A stretch of 64,000 nt of DNA, taken from NCBI GenBank assembly GCA_028285305.1, contig JANQPV010000067.1, positions 1 through 64,000 of the forward strand, read 5' to 3'. The stretch is from Alphaproteobacteria bacterium. GTDB lineage: Bacteria > Pseudomonadota > Alphaproteobacteria > SMXP01. A program made the translations under genes and the position numbers. The stretch's first letter is position 1; every line of letters begins with the position of its first letter. Below, piece by piece: positions 26,164 to 34,937 of the stretch. Below the pieces are notes generated by a model. It made no database searches, was not told where the DNA came from, and saw nothing but the letters and a program-made list of their open reading frames with translations.

Positions 26164-29100
26164 CTACTCGAAGTCTTGCCACATCCGACCATTGATTTCT
26201 GCCTCAATCGCATGCTCAACACGGCGCGAAAGCTGTTCGATGGTCTCGTCTTCCGGTCTGCCGTCTAAATGATCTTTGATCTCGTCAAAGCGGCGATGCA
26301 CCTCGCGCCGTGCCAATCTTGATCCGCCCGATTGGATATAGGCGGCAAAAGCCGCCATCTCGGCGCTCGGATAGCCGCGACGTATACTGATATTGAGTAG
26401 TTCTGCAACTGGCGGAGGTTTGACTTCCGGCGTGTCCCCGTCAGCGGCGCGTTGCAGCAAATCGGCGACAGCACCAAAAATATGGGCTAGATCAGGAACG
26501 ACCCGGATCACGAATTTCCGCGCACTGGTGCTTCGCTTTTTGTCTTGCGTTCTTCCGGGTAAGAGCTTTTGGATCTCTTTAAAAGTCGCACCCGACGTCC
26601 ACGCCAGAAGCGCATCCCGCAAGAGCGGAACCGCGAATACCGCCCGCGCGGTATTGTCGTCTAATTTCTTAAACGCAGACCCAAAAAGATATTCTAACGT
26701 GTCCTGACGGATCAATCGAAACATGTTGTCGGGATGGGCCGCAAGCCAGCCGAACAGCCAGTCACACCAATCCGACAGCGCCGCGTCGTCCCCCGGTCCA
26801 TCTCCTTCCAGCGCGCCGCGCAAATCGCGAAGAACGCCTTCTGGCAGGCCTAGTTTGGCGGCAATTTTCCGAAGCGTCCCAGCGTCATCACCAGGTTCAG
26901 CCGCATCGGCCAGCAGCGCCCGCGCCGAGGCCAAACGCGTTTGCACCCACTCAGCATCACCAGCCTGACGCTTGCGATAGGCGGCGAAACTTCTTGAAAG
27001 GTCCGAACGCCTATCATCCTCAGCTTCCATCCCTTCCTCAGCGACAAGGCGTGTGACCACATAGCGTTCCAGATCACCGGTCTCATCACGGCGGTCGTGA
27101 ATTCTGTCCATGACTTCCGTGAGTGGATCGTCGAGATCCAGGCACTGATCGGACTGCGAGAAAATGGAGCGGAGCTTATTCCACTGACGACCAATTTTAT
27201 TGGTACCAAGATTGATGCCGGTGACTTTGCTCGGGATCACCACCACCATGCCCGTGGCGTTTTCGCCTGCCCGCCCTGCGCGCCCGGCCGCATTCAACAA
27301 ATCCTCCGCCTTGAGAATACTCCGCCCGCCAGTCTCGGCATTGTATTCACTGTCGGTGGATAAGATCACGAGCTCGGCAGGCAAATTCATGCCCTGCGCC
27401 AATGTCGATGTTGCCGCGAGGACACTGACGGCACCGTCACGCCGATAAAGCGATTCAGCAACCTGGCGCTCTTCAGGCAGCAGCTGTCCGTGGTGGCACG
27501 TTGCCGGAGCGGCAAGGCGGCCTTCTTCCATGCCGACGTAAAGTTGATCAGCTCCGCCCAACTCATCGATCGCGGTCTGCAGCGCAGCATTTTCGGCCTC
27601 CGTCAGTTCGACGTCGACCCCGCCCATGAGACCTGCCGCGCGTTCCGCGATCGATGCCGCAATAGGGATTGTCGGCGCAAAAACCAAAGTGCGAACGCCA
27701 GCTTTAGCCGCCGCCGCCGCGAGCGATCCTGCGAGAACGCCGGCATTCGCGGTGAAGCCCCAACGTTCGTTGAGGCCGAGCAGAAGCTTGTCGGGATAAA
27801 AGGGCAGCAACGCGTAATCAGCGCGCGCCTGAGACGCCCATGTTTGCTTCACGCTGAAAAAACCGAGCGGCTGTGCAGTCATCCTTCGCGCCACCGCCGC
27901 TGGCGCTCTCCCCTTCGGCTTTTCCTTTCGCGCGGCAACCAGCTTGGCACTTAAATTTTGGATCGCGTTAAGATCGTATACGATACACCCGCGTAGCTGC
28001 CGCGTCGGCTTCCACGGGTGGTCGAGCGAAAGTGCAGGACGTGCTGTAAGTTCACTGATCCAACCCGCCAATTCGTCGGTGTTTCGCATCATCGCGGAAA
28101 GAAGAACAAAGTCCGCCCCCTGCGCCACACGTGCAAGAGCGAGGATGCAAAGCATCGCGTCAAGCGCGCGGCGACTTCCATCGGTCTTTGGATGGACGAG
28201 ATGGCACTCATCGAAAATGACGAGGCCCAAATCTTCAAAAGCTTCTGGGTCCACATGAGAAAGCAGCAGACAGGCCTCCGGCGTCAGCACGCGGATGTCC
28301 GGCAACTCCTCCGCGCCGTCAGCGCCGAATTCATCTTCTCGCTGACCCCGAACTCGCGCTCTCGGAAACGCCTTGCTCAAATCCCGTGCGGTCTGGTCCA
28401 CCAACGCATGGGTCGGCGCGAGAAAAACAGCTGTGCGTCCTGCCAGAAGGACAGCCTGAATTTTGAGCTGGGACACCGTCGACTTACCGGCACCGGTCGG
28501 AAATCCGATGACGGATGAGACGCCTGGTTCCAGACAGCCTTTTTCGATCGCGTCTTGGTGGTTGCGCCAAAGATAAGGACGGCTCGCCGCGATCGTCTGC
28601 TTCGCTTTGCGCCATGGTTCTCCAGGCACGTCAGTAGGCGGCGGAATATTGACTAATGCTCCTTCAAGCAGCGTGTCGCCAAGCGCGATCAACAGCCCGG
28701 CAAGTTGATAAGGGCCTGGGAACACTGCGATTGGGCCATGCTCAATCTCACCCACCTCTGTAGTTGTGAGCGGCGCTGCGAGGTCTTGTACGTTCCGGAA
28801 CACCGAGACCGGATTGTGCATGCCTTTTTTACGGCGGCCTTGCAGCCGAAAGGCGAGCGCGCGAACCCCTTGGAGAAGCTCAAAGTACAACGCCTCAATG
28901 GCGCGTTCAGCCCCTTCAGCGCGAACAAGCCGGCCCGCTGATGGCGGCGCCCGGTCGGTCAGACGTCCGACCTGACCTTGCGCGAGCATGATCAGAGCCA
29001 AGATCAATTCAGACTGCAAAGGTACGCCTCGCGGCACTTTCATCTTACGCGCTATTTCTGTGGCGTCCGCTGATGCTTCCGCGACCAAAAAAAGCAGCAT

Positions 29101-29460
29101 CGCTGAGAGGTCGGGACTGATCCCGTCGGCTTCGACGAACGCGCGATCCTCATTGACGCGAGTTAGCGCATCGACCTGACGAATCAACTGATATGCCGTA
29201 GCGGCAACGAAAGCCGCAGCGGCTTTGTCTTCGCGATCTGGCGCGATCGCCACCAGAGCTTCGTTTGTGTGCGCGAGCCGCCGCGCAAATGAATGCGTGT
29301 TTCGCAAGGACTCAGGCTCCGCATCGCCGTCGCGCAAGGCGACTCGCGCGGATGCGATTTCGGCAAAAGCGCGCGATAAGGTGTCCGGCAATCCTTCGCG
29401 ATCAAGCTCCGGGAGTTCCGGCGTCAGGCGAATGAGCGAGGCTGTTGAGGGATCATACAT
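26164..29460 (-). CDS. Ski2-like superfamily 2 helicase, HamB/AbpB-like
   Basis: The protein is 1098 aa from the ATG at 29460, which has AGGA eight bases before it; ATG at 29469 and TTG at 29478 are alternatives. Superfamily 2 motifs are in order: Walker A GFPTGAGKST (about 319), DECH (about 417), SAM (about 455), motif V STLAQGMNLPA (about 685) and motif VI GRAGRAG (about 727). The last two are hallmarks of the Ski2/Hel308/Brr2 group. An N-terminal 300 residues and a C-terminal 350 residues are helical with no recognised domain. It overlaps the upstream nuclease gene, matching the HamA-HamB layout in Hachiman, where the helicase restrains and then releases the nuclease on damaged DNA. Confidence 0.82.
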   Translation of the reverse strand: MYDPSTASLIRLTPELPELDREGLPDTLSRAFAEIASARVALRDGDAEPESLRNTHSFARRLAHTNEALVAIAPDREDKAAAAFVAATAYQLIRQVDALTRVNEDRAFVEADGISPDLSAMLLFLVAEASADATEIARKMKVPRGVPLQSELILALIMLAQGQVGRLTDRAPPSAGRLVRAEGAERAIEALYFELLQGVRALAFRLQGRRKKGMHNPVSVFRNVQDLAAPLTTTEVGEIEHGPIAVFPGPYQLAGLLIALGDTLLEGALVNIPPPTDVPGEPWRKAKQTIAASRPYLWRNHQDAIEKGCLEPGVSSVIGFPTGAGKSTVSQLKIQAVLLAGRTAVFLAPTHALVDQTARDLSKAFPRARVRGQREDEFGADGAEELPDIRVLTPEACLLLSHVDPEAFEDLGLVIFDECHLVHPKTDGSRRALDAMLCILALARVAQGADFVLLSAMMRNTDELAGWISELTARPALSLDHPWKPTRQLRGCIVYDLNAIQNLSAKLVAARKEKPKGRAPAAVARRMTAQPLGFFSVKQTWASQARADYALLPFYPDKLLLGLNERWGFTANAGVLAGSLAAAAAKAGVRTLVFAPTIPIAASIAERAAGLMGGVDVELTEAENAALQTAIDELGGADQLYVGMEEGRLAAPATCHHGQLLPEERQVAESLYRRDGAVSVLAATSTLAQGMNLPAELVILSTDSEYNAETGGRSILKAEDLLNAAGRAGRAGENATGMVVVIPSKVTGINLGTNKIGRQWNKLRSIFSQSDQCLDLDDPLTEVMDRIHDRRDETGDLERYVVTRLVAEEGMEAEDDRRSDLSRSFAAYRKRQAGDAEWVQTRLASARALLADAAEPGDDAGTLRKIAAKLGLPEGVLRDLRGALEGDGPGDDAALSDWCDWLFGWLAAHPDNMFRLIRQDTLEYLFGSAFKKLDDNTARAVFAVPLLRDALLAWTSGATFKEIQKLLPGRTQDKKRSTSARKFVIRVVPDLAHIFGAVADLLQRAADGDTPEVKPPPVAELLNISIRRGYPSAEMAAFAAYIQSGGSRLARREVHRRFDEIKDHLDGRPEDETIEQLSRRVEHAIEAEINGRMWQDFE

Positions 29461-30259
29461 ACGCGCCATCCTGCTCAAAAGCTGCCTCTGCGGCGTCGAT
29501 TACGGCCACAGCTTTGGCTGCAAGGGCACCAATCCACTCGCGAACGTCCTCAAGATAGAGAGTTTCGGCCTGACGCCGCTCCACATCTCCATCAACCGTC
29601 TCTTCATAGCCCTTGAACAGCCGCTTGCGGCCAGCCGTCGTGGCGTGGCTAACACTGACCGTCACAGCAACCCGATAAGCCCGAACATCTTCCCACAGAA
29701 TATCAGCAACCACCGCGTCAGGATCGTCTTCAGCCGATGTCGCCAGCAGCGAGGTGGCGCCTGCGACAAGTTCATGGTCCCGGGCGCCGGTCTCGAAATC
29801 TTCGAACTCCGGCCAGACCTGTGAGTATACTTTCTGACGGGGATGCTCCGTCGCTTTTTCTTCGCAAATCACGACGTGCGCGACGTCATCGTCATCACGC
29901 CGGATCAGGAGACCATCAAGACCCTTGTCGGCCTTACGGATTTGAGGCGCCCGTATCAGCGCGTTCTCTTCCTGAATGTTCAATGCAATCCATGAGATCG
30001 CCTGAAACACCCAGCCATCGCGATGGTAAGGATCGTCGTCCTCGTCTTTGAGCGTCAGCAATGCTCTGGCGCCAGCAAAGCCGCCTTTCGGAAAACCCGG
30101 CGGTTCGGCGTTGAGCTTCTTGAGAACCCCTCCGACCACGCGCGATTGGCCGATCGCGATGCGCGCGATCATCTCAGCGAGCGTGTCTTCATCATCGACG
30201 CTCCAAGTAGCGCCGTGCCAGTCATTCCCTGACGAAATGGGCGTGAATGAAAGCGGCAT
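29453..30259 (-). CDS. DUF1837-type PD-(D/E)xK nuclease, HamA/AbpA-like
   Basis: The protein is 268 aa from the ATG at 30259; the frame is open to 30316 and in-frame ATGs lie at 30268 and 30259. A PD-(D/E)xK arrangement is visible: GLDG places Asp at 115, and CEEK places Glu133 and Lys135, D-x17-E-x-K. HamA of Hachiman has E-x-K at nearly the same position (138 and 140). The 3' end overlaps the Ski2-like helicase gene by eight bases, so the two are translated together. Together they look like a Hachiman or AbpAB-type anti-phage module. The family name was assigned from motif and partner, not from a search, so another nuclease-helicase type remains possible. Confidence 0.7.
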   Translation of the reverse strand: MPLSFTPISSGNDWHGATWSVDDEDTLAEMIARIAIGQSRVVGGVLKKLNAEPPGFPKGGFAGARALLTLKDEDDDPYHRDGWVFQAISWIALNIQEENALIRAPQIRKADKGLDGLLIRRDDDDVAHVVICEEKATEHPRQKVYSQVWPEFEDFETGARDHELVAGATSLLATSAEDDPDAVVADILWEDVRAYRVAVTVSVSHATTAGRKRLFKGYEETVDGDVERRQAETLYLEDVREWIGALAAKAVAVIDAAEAAFEQDGAYV

Positions 30260-30369
30260 CTTTCCCATCTTTCTTGCAGGTTTTACAGCCACGAAATTTA
30301 AGGAACTCAGACCCAACTATGGCCGTATTTGGAAAGAAGTGCCAACTGGCGCTGAAAATTAGAATGTCG

Positions 30370-30388
30370 GCTTTTGCGCGCATAGCTG
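30370..30388. repeat. 19-base direct repeat, left of the two-gene operon
   Basis: GCTTTTGCGCGCATAGCTG; the other copy at 34286-34304 differs at one base. The pair brackets the operon at 30696-34189. Confidence 0.6.
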
Positions 30389-30520
30389 CCGTAGGGTTTT
30401 CAAACTCCAACGGCAGATCCTGGAGATGACCTGAAGAGGCTCCCTTAATCCCCGCGAATAGAATGGTTTCGACAGTGTTCGGCGCGTTAGCGACATTGCG
30501 CCACTGAAAGTGAATAACCG

Positions 30521-30565
30521 GTTTGCGGAGCACAATGCACCTTCAGAATTTGGTCGCCTTGATCC
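30521..30565. repeat. 45-base imperfect direct repeat, right of the nuclease-helicase pair
   Basis: Partner of 26061-26105, 36 of 45 bases identical, same orientation. It lies about 260 bases upstream of the nuclease start. Confidence 0.7.
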
Positions 30566-30695
30566 CATTAGCAGACGTTCCGTGCAGGTTTTCACACGGC
30601 AACTCTCACAAGCGCTCAAAAAAACACCCTGGAACCAAGTGATTTTTGTGAAAAACAAGAAAAAGTCTCGGTCACCACCTCATGGGGCTACATGA

Positions 30696-32420
30696 TTAGG
30701 ATTCGGGGGTATCAACTTCTTCCCCAACTAAAGGATCGAAATGGCGCCAAAAGGTCAACGGAATTGGTATGCGATGGTGACGGCAGGCCGCCAATATTAC
30801 TGGCCAATGGCCCATCCCGATAGCCGTCAGCGAACCTAAGCGTTCTTCGTTATTTTTGCACTCAGAGAAAACGATCTCCATCAACTCGTCACAGGTTTCC
30901 GTGATTGGTAACCCTAAAACAGCCAGACCATGATTTTGCGAGTGAATATATAGGTGCTCCTCCGAAATCTCATTCGGCACCCAGAGCTGCATCGTGCAAT
31001 GACTAAGATGTTCCTGAATCACATCTGGAACCCCAGCAAAGCTTGCGCTCGGATTGGCGAGCTTTTGCCAAACGCAAAGCGTCGGTATCAGGGTACTGCC
31101 CGCTGTGGCACTTTCGAAGTACTCCTTGTCCGATCGACTTTTTGGGTGCTCGGCTAACTCATGATACTCGGTCAAAGCGCATGGATAAGCACCATTTGTT
31201 TGCAGGGCGAAAAGGCTCGCTGAAAGTAACTGGCTGGTCCAATCGCGGACAACATCCATTCTTTCTCTCTGTGCGAGTAGAATGCACGCTAATCCAACTT
31301 CGATCGAATGATCATCGCGGATCGGCGAGCAAAGAGCTCCGTTGTTGTTCACAATCTGTATGAAGCCATCAGTATATTCGTTCAGATCGCGGTTAATTTT
31401 TGCGACGTCGTCATCCGTAAGGCCTTCGTTGCGCTCCACAAAAAACTGCACCCAAATACCAGTTAGGCTTAGGCGTCCGATCGACTCAAATAGGCTCAAG
31501 TTCACGTCTAGTGCAAAACTACTGTTTACGGCAGTAGCGAGACCGTCTCGCACAGTAGCGTGTGGCAGTAGCCTTTTGACGACAAACTCATTCGCGATAG
31601 TCAGGTGAAGTTGAATTAAGTTTGTCATCGCTCCAGCCATCGCCTTACCGGGAGCTGTCCTTCTAAGAAGGTAGGGAGCGCATATATCCCAACCGTACAA
31701 CATCGCTAATTCGCTACAACGATACGGTGCTTCTAGATTCTCTGCTTCTCTCGACCAAGCGTACAGTACCCAGCAACAGAGGTTCAGTTGGCGTACTAGT
31801 GTAACCCGATCTTTCTGTCGTTTGCCCAAATTCGAACGTAGTTTCCGCAGCATTTCTGAGAAGTATAGATATGCCGCATCGGGCTCATCAAGCATTGCAA
31901 CGGACTTACGAAATGACGTGCGGGCCTCGCCCGATAAAACGTTCTCTCCCAGAACAGCGCTCAGCATGAGGTTTGCAAGGCGGTCACCATCCCACCGCTG
32001 GAATACAATGCTATCGGTGGTGTGCCGACGTTCATAGTCACTGAGATCTGTATCAACGTTTTGATCCACATCCCCACCAATGACGATGCAGATAGCCACG
32101 GGCAGATCTGCATATTGTTTCGGGATACGACGTGGAACGTAGCTATCGAGCATTTCATCTAATGACGGTCGGACCGCTTGGGTGGTCGAGTTCCAGTCTT
32201 GCCTTTTAAGGTCCCCAGATTTTACAGTGAATAGGAAGACCTTTTTTATGCCGTCTTCGTCCACACCAACGGCGGCTAAATCTACACCATTTTGACGGAC
32301 TCCAACCGCAGGCCTTGAGAAGACATGGAGCCCCATCTCGCTCAAGAGTTCAGGAAGGATTACATCTAACTCTCCCCGTTCTTTCAAAGCCGACAGATAT
32401 TCTTTGATTAGTAGCTTCAT
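30696..32420 (-). CDS. unrecognised protein with N-terminal PD-(D/E)xK-like nuclease domain
   Basis: I do not recognise the family of this 574-aa protein. The N-terminal 140 residues look like a restriction-endonuclease fold. A helix is followed by NGVDLAAVGV (Asp47), a strand FLFTVKSGDL with Lys67 two residues after Thr65, then a helix and a further strand PVAICIVIGG. The canonical Glu/Gln before x-Lys is Thr, so activity may be weak, altered or lost. The remaining 430 residues are mainly helical with Trp, Cys and His scattered (for example GHWPVILAACRHHRIP near 545). The start overlaps the upstream gene's stop by four bases. With its partner it forms an isolated two-gene operon beside a nuclease-helicase defence module, so a defence role is plausible but unproven. 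Confidence 0.72.
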   Translation of the reverse strand: MKLLIKEYLSALKERGELDVILPELLSEMGLHVFSRPAVGVRQNGVDLAAVGVDEDGIKKVFLFTVKSGDLKRQDWNSTTQAVRPSLDEMLDSYVPRRIPKQYADLPVAICIVIGGDVDQNVDTDLSDYERRHTTDSIVFQRWDGDRLANLMLSAVLGENVLSGEARTSFRKSVAMLDEPDAAYLYFSEMLRKLRSNLGKRQKDRVTLVRQLNLCCWVLYAWSREAENLEAPYRCSELAMLYGWDICAPYLLRRTAPGKAMAGAMTNLIQLHLTIANEFVVKRLLPHATVRDGLATAVNSSFALDVNLSLFESIGRLSLTGIWVQFFVERNEGLTDDDVAKINRDLNEYTDGFIQIVNNNGALCSPIRDDHSIEVGLACILLAQRERMDVVRDWTSQLLSASLFALQTNGAYPCALTEYHELAEHPKSRSDKEYFESATAGSTLIPTLCVWQKLANPSASFAGVPDVIQEHLSHCTMQLWVPNEISEEHLYIHSQNHGLAVLGLPITETCDELMEIVFSECKNNEERLGSLTAIGMGHWPVILAACRHHRIPIPLTFWRHFDPLVGEEVDTPES

Positions 32421-34189
32421 GAATCAAAGGTCTCATTACGAAATCCAAGAACGAGGTGCTGGAAATGAAGCGGATCTATCGACTCAAAGCGTGGAAACTC
32501 CATTGAGGTACCATGCGAGGAAAGCATGGACTCTATTCTACGAAGTCCACCGTCAAAGTCTCGGACATAAGTTACCGACCCCGCTCCATGAAGCAGTACA
32601 TGCTTCGTTACCAGGTTGATAAAAACAGATTCTGACTGGGCATCTTTGAAAGACTGAGAAAATTTCCTTCGCTGCCGTTCAGCTTGAATTTGCCGCTTCT
32701 TTCCCGAAGGCCATAATTCCGGTATCTTCGGAACAGATCGGAGACCTTCTAGATACTGATCATGTGCCGCTAACGCGGCTTGCAGATGTGGTTGCGCGTT
32801 ATCGTCTATTTGTACAGCCTCTTCGACAACCTCACGTGCCTGACCAGAGAAGTTGATCATTAGGGGATCAACCAACAAACCAGCAATTTCTTTGGCATCG
32901 TCGTCTCCACTCGCGGCACGCAGAAAGGAGATGAGCAAGGACGCAGCGGTAGCCGCTTCAATCAAGAAATAACCAAGCGTTTTCCGGCTGATGAATGTCA
33001 GCTCAGCATCACTGAAATCGAATTCATCAATAGAGACGTTGAGTACATACCCTTCTGGAGCAAACCGACGAAAAAGTATTGGTAATGCAGATCTAGCAGC
33101 GTGATTACCATGACGAAGCCAATACACGACCAACCAACCAAGACTGTCTGGGTGTTTTGCGATCAAGTTTTGAACGAAGCTATCCAGGTCTGACAGCTGC
33201 AAGGGTGTAACTGCGTGGTCCAATAGCTGCTGCAAACAGGTCGCAATGGCTTCACGGTTTTCATCGTTGATGCATTTTGAGAACGCAAAATCGATCTGGT
33301 CCACAACGCCTTTAATGGATGGATCTGCATCACCAAGAGACGATACTATAGCTACCTTCAATGGCGTGCTGAAAGATTGGTGATTACGCGCAAGCATCAA
33401 AGCCAGTTGATAGTGTAAATTTGGTGATGCGTTTTGACCTGCTATTTCGATCAAGTGAATTACTTCAGAGTCTTCTATAAGTTGCGCGCGAGCATAGTTA
33501 TCGAGCAGGGCTCGGACGGCTCCCACCGTTTCGTCCTCGGCATTGGAAGTTTCGATATACTGAGCCAACGTGTCTAATCCGAGCAAATGGAGGTTCTCAT
33601 CGGAACTCGCATCAATTCTCCCGAGCGCTGTAATGGCAGACTGTCTTGCCTGAGATCTTGCATCGGTTAGGAGTTCAATTGCAGCCTTGTGATATCTTCC
33701 CAGATCGAAAGAGGCTCCTGCTTCAAGCACAAAGGTGAGCATTGGTAACAGATGGTCATCGCCCCTTTTTAAACGCTCTAGAAGCTTGGCGGTTTCTTTA
33801 GGTCGGCGCTTCAACCATTCTCTGAGCGCAGAATTTGGTTGATCATCTGCCAAATCTTGACCAGCAGTTGTGACCAGTCTATTCACCGCCGCAATCAAGG
33901 CATCAACGTCGACTTTGAGGTCTGGTGCCAATTTGGTGAAAAGGTGCTGGGTCGACCAGAAATCTCGACGGGAATCTGATTCCAATTTTTCGCTCATGAT
34001 ATGCGAAATGAAATCCATCTGATTTGAGTTGTGGAGTTCTACTAACGACTGGCACATCTGCTCGAAATGTGGATCACCCGAATTGCAGTCGGCTTCGTTC
34101 AGCCAAACAAGGAGGTCATTCACAGCGCTCGCTGCAAGAACATTGGTCTCAAACTGTTGCTTATCAAAGGGGGTGGGCGACTCAGTCAT
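32417..34189 (-). CDS. unrecognised all-helical protein, HEAT/ARM-repeat-like
   Basis: The protein is 590 aa from the ATG at 34189; the frame opens at a TTG 18 bases earlier. No catalytic motif is seen. The sequence is a succession of amphipathic helices of 15-20 residues, for example YHKAAIELLTDARSQARQSA followed by ALGRIDASSDENLHLLGLDTL. This gives the spacing of HEAT or armadillo repeats through about residue 400, then a basic stretch (GKKRQIQAERQRRKFSQ) near 500. Such proteins serve as scaffolds or sensors. The ATGA overlap with the nuclease-domain gene downstream indicates stoichiometric co-production. I infer a sensor/scaffold plus effector pair. No homologue could be named by eye. Confidence 0.7.
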   Translation of the reverse strand: MTESPTPFDKQQFETNVLAASAVNDLLVWLNEADCNSGDPHFEQMCQSLVELHNSNQMDFISHIMSEKLESDSRRDFWSTQHLFTKLAPDLKVDVDALIAAVNRLVTTAGQDLADDQPNSALREWLKRRPKETAKLLERLKRGDDHLLPMLTFVLEAGASFDLGRYHKAAIELLTDARSQARQSAITALGRIDASSDENLHLLGLDTLAQYIETSNAEDETVGAVRALLDNYARAQLIEDSEVIHLIEIAGQNASPNLHYQLALMLARNHQSFSTPLKVAIVSSLGDADPSIKGVVDQIDFAFSKCINDENREAIATCLQQLLDHAVTPLQLSDLDSFVQNLIAKHPDSLGWLVVYWLRHGNHAARSALPILFRRFAPEGYVLNVSIDEFDFSDAELTFISRKTLGYFLIEAATAASLLISFLRAASGDDDAKEIAGLLVDPLMINFSGQAREVVEEAVQIDDNAQPHLQAALAAHDQYLEGLRSVPKIPELWPSGKKRQIQAERQRRKFSQSFKDAQSESVFINLVTKHVLLHGAGSVTYVRDFDGGLRRIESMLSSHGTSMEFPRFESIDPLHFQHLVLGFRNETFDS

Positions 34190-34937
34190 GCCAGAGAAAC
34201 ATATCAAGTGCTGTGGGGGCGAGCTAACGCTTCTTCACTTGTATACACTGATCACGCTTTTTGAAGTCGAGAAGTTGTTGTGTTCGCTTTTGCGCGCATT
34301 GCTGGCATTCAGCTTGAGAAGCCGAACGACAAAGGTTGGCGATTTCCTTCCATAACATCCTCCTAACTCGTATGTCTGGTTTTGCTAAAAACAGGCGAGA
34401 TACTCATCACTTCGTTTCTCTATTTCACGCAACAACACCAAACTAGACTGCCCGTAGTCACATATTCTCAAGTGCCTAGGAACCACTCTCTAAAAGGGAA
34501 TGTAGCAGGTGTTCGTCTGTTTTTTTCTCCGTTCGTGTAGCCGGGCGCATGCCGCCACGGGCGGCACCGGGCTGTCGTAAACCAAGCCCCCGCTTTGCCA
34601 AAGCTTCGCAGGGTCTTGGCCCTCCGGGCATCCATCCCTTGCGCAGATATCGACCGCCGCACACGGCGGACTTCATCATTGCTTTTTTCCGCGAAGGTCG
34701 GGGGCGGCGAGATTCACGCTCGCATAGCCAGAACCGTGCCGGCAACCCGCAAGGGGTCGGGGGCCGTAAACGGTGCCGGCAGAACCATGGCCCTGCATCG
34801 CTCATCTCCTTAGAGCCGCCCCCTCCCAGCGGAAAAAACGCGGGCGGGCGGGCTCAGGGTCAGGCGCAGAGGCTCACCAACACACACCCAGCCTCTTTGC
34901 TGCAAAACCCGGTGGCAGGAAAGAAAGGAGCAAAGCC
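34190..34937. other. leader of the plasmid-like block, GC-rich with palindromes
   Basis: About 750 bases. The left part is AT-rich and holds the 19-base repeat copy (34286-34304). From about 34530 the DNA turns markedly GC-rich and carries inverted repeats GCCGCC-ACG-GGCGGC (34551-34565) and CCGCCG-CACA-CGGCGG (34654-34669). Repeated GTGCCGGCA-like words and a C/G-rich run near 34815-34850 follow. Open frames here are side effects of the composition. This could be a replication, transfer or leader-region control segment upstream of ardC. Confidence 0.5.
34286..34304. repeat. 19-base direct repeat, right of the two-gene operon
   Basis: GCTTTTGCGCGCATTGCTG, 18 of 19 identical to 30370-30388, about 100 bases upstream of the helical-protein gene. 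Confidence 0.6.

Larger units (their letters stand above)
30260..30695. other. intergenic junction between two defence modules
   Basis: About 435 bases. It contains the left copy of a 19-base repeat (30370-30388) and the right copy of the 45-base repeat (30521-30565), so repeats belonging to both modules meet here. Minus-strand open frames of about 100 codons cross it but show no family resemblance. Confidence 0.5.

Noticed and set aside
30222-30533. 103-codon minus-strand frame upstream of the nuclease gene
   Set aside because: It overlaps the nuclease start and two repeat copies and has no family resemblance; the repeats explain the open frame better.
34476-34805. several 60-150 codon frames on both strands before ardC
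   Set aside because: They result from high GC content and palindromes. Overlapping frames on both strands and lack of ribosome sites argue against coding.
34773-34937. N-terminal extension of ArdC from an upstream start
   Set aside because: The extension is low-complexity GC-rich sequence, and AAAGGAG immediately precedes the internal ATG at 34938.
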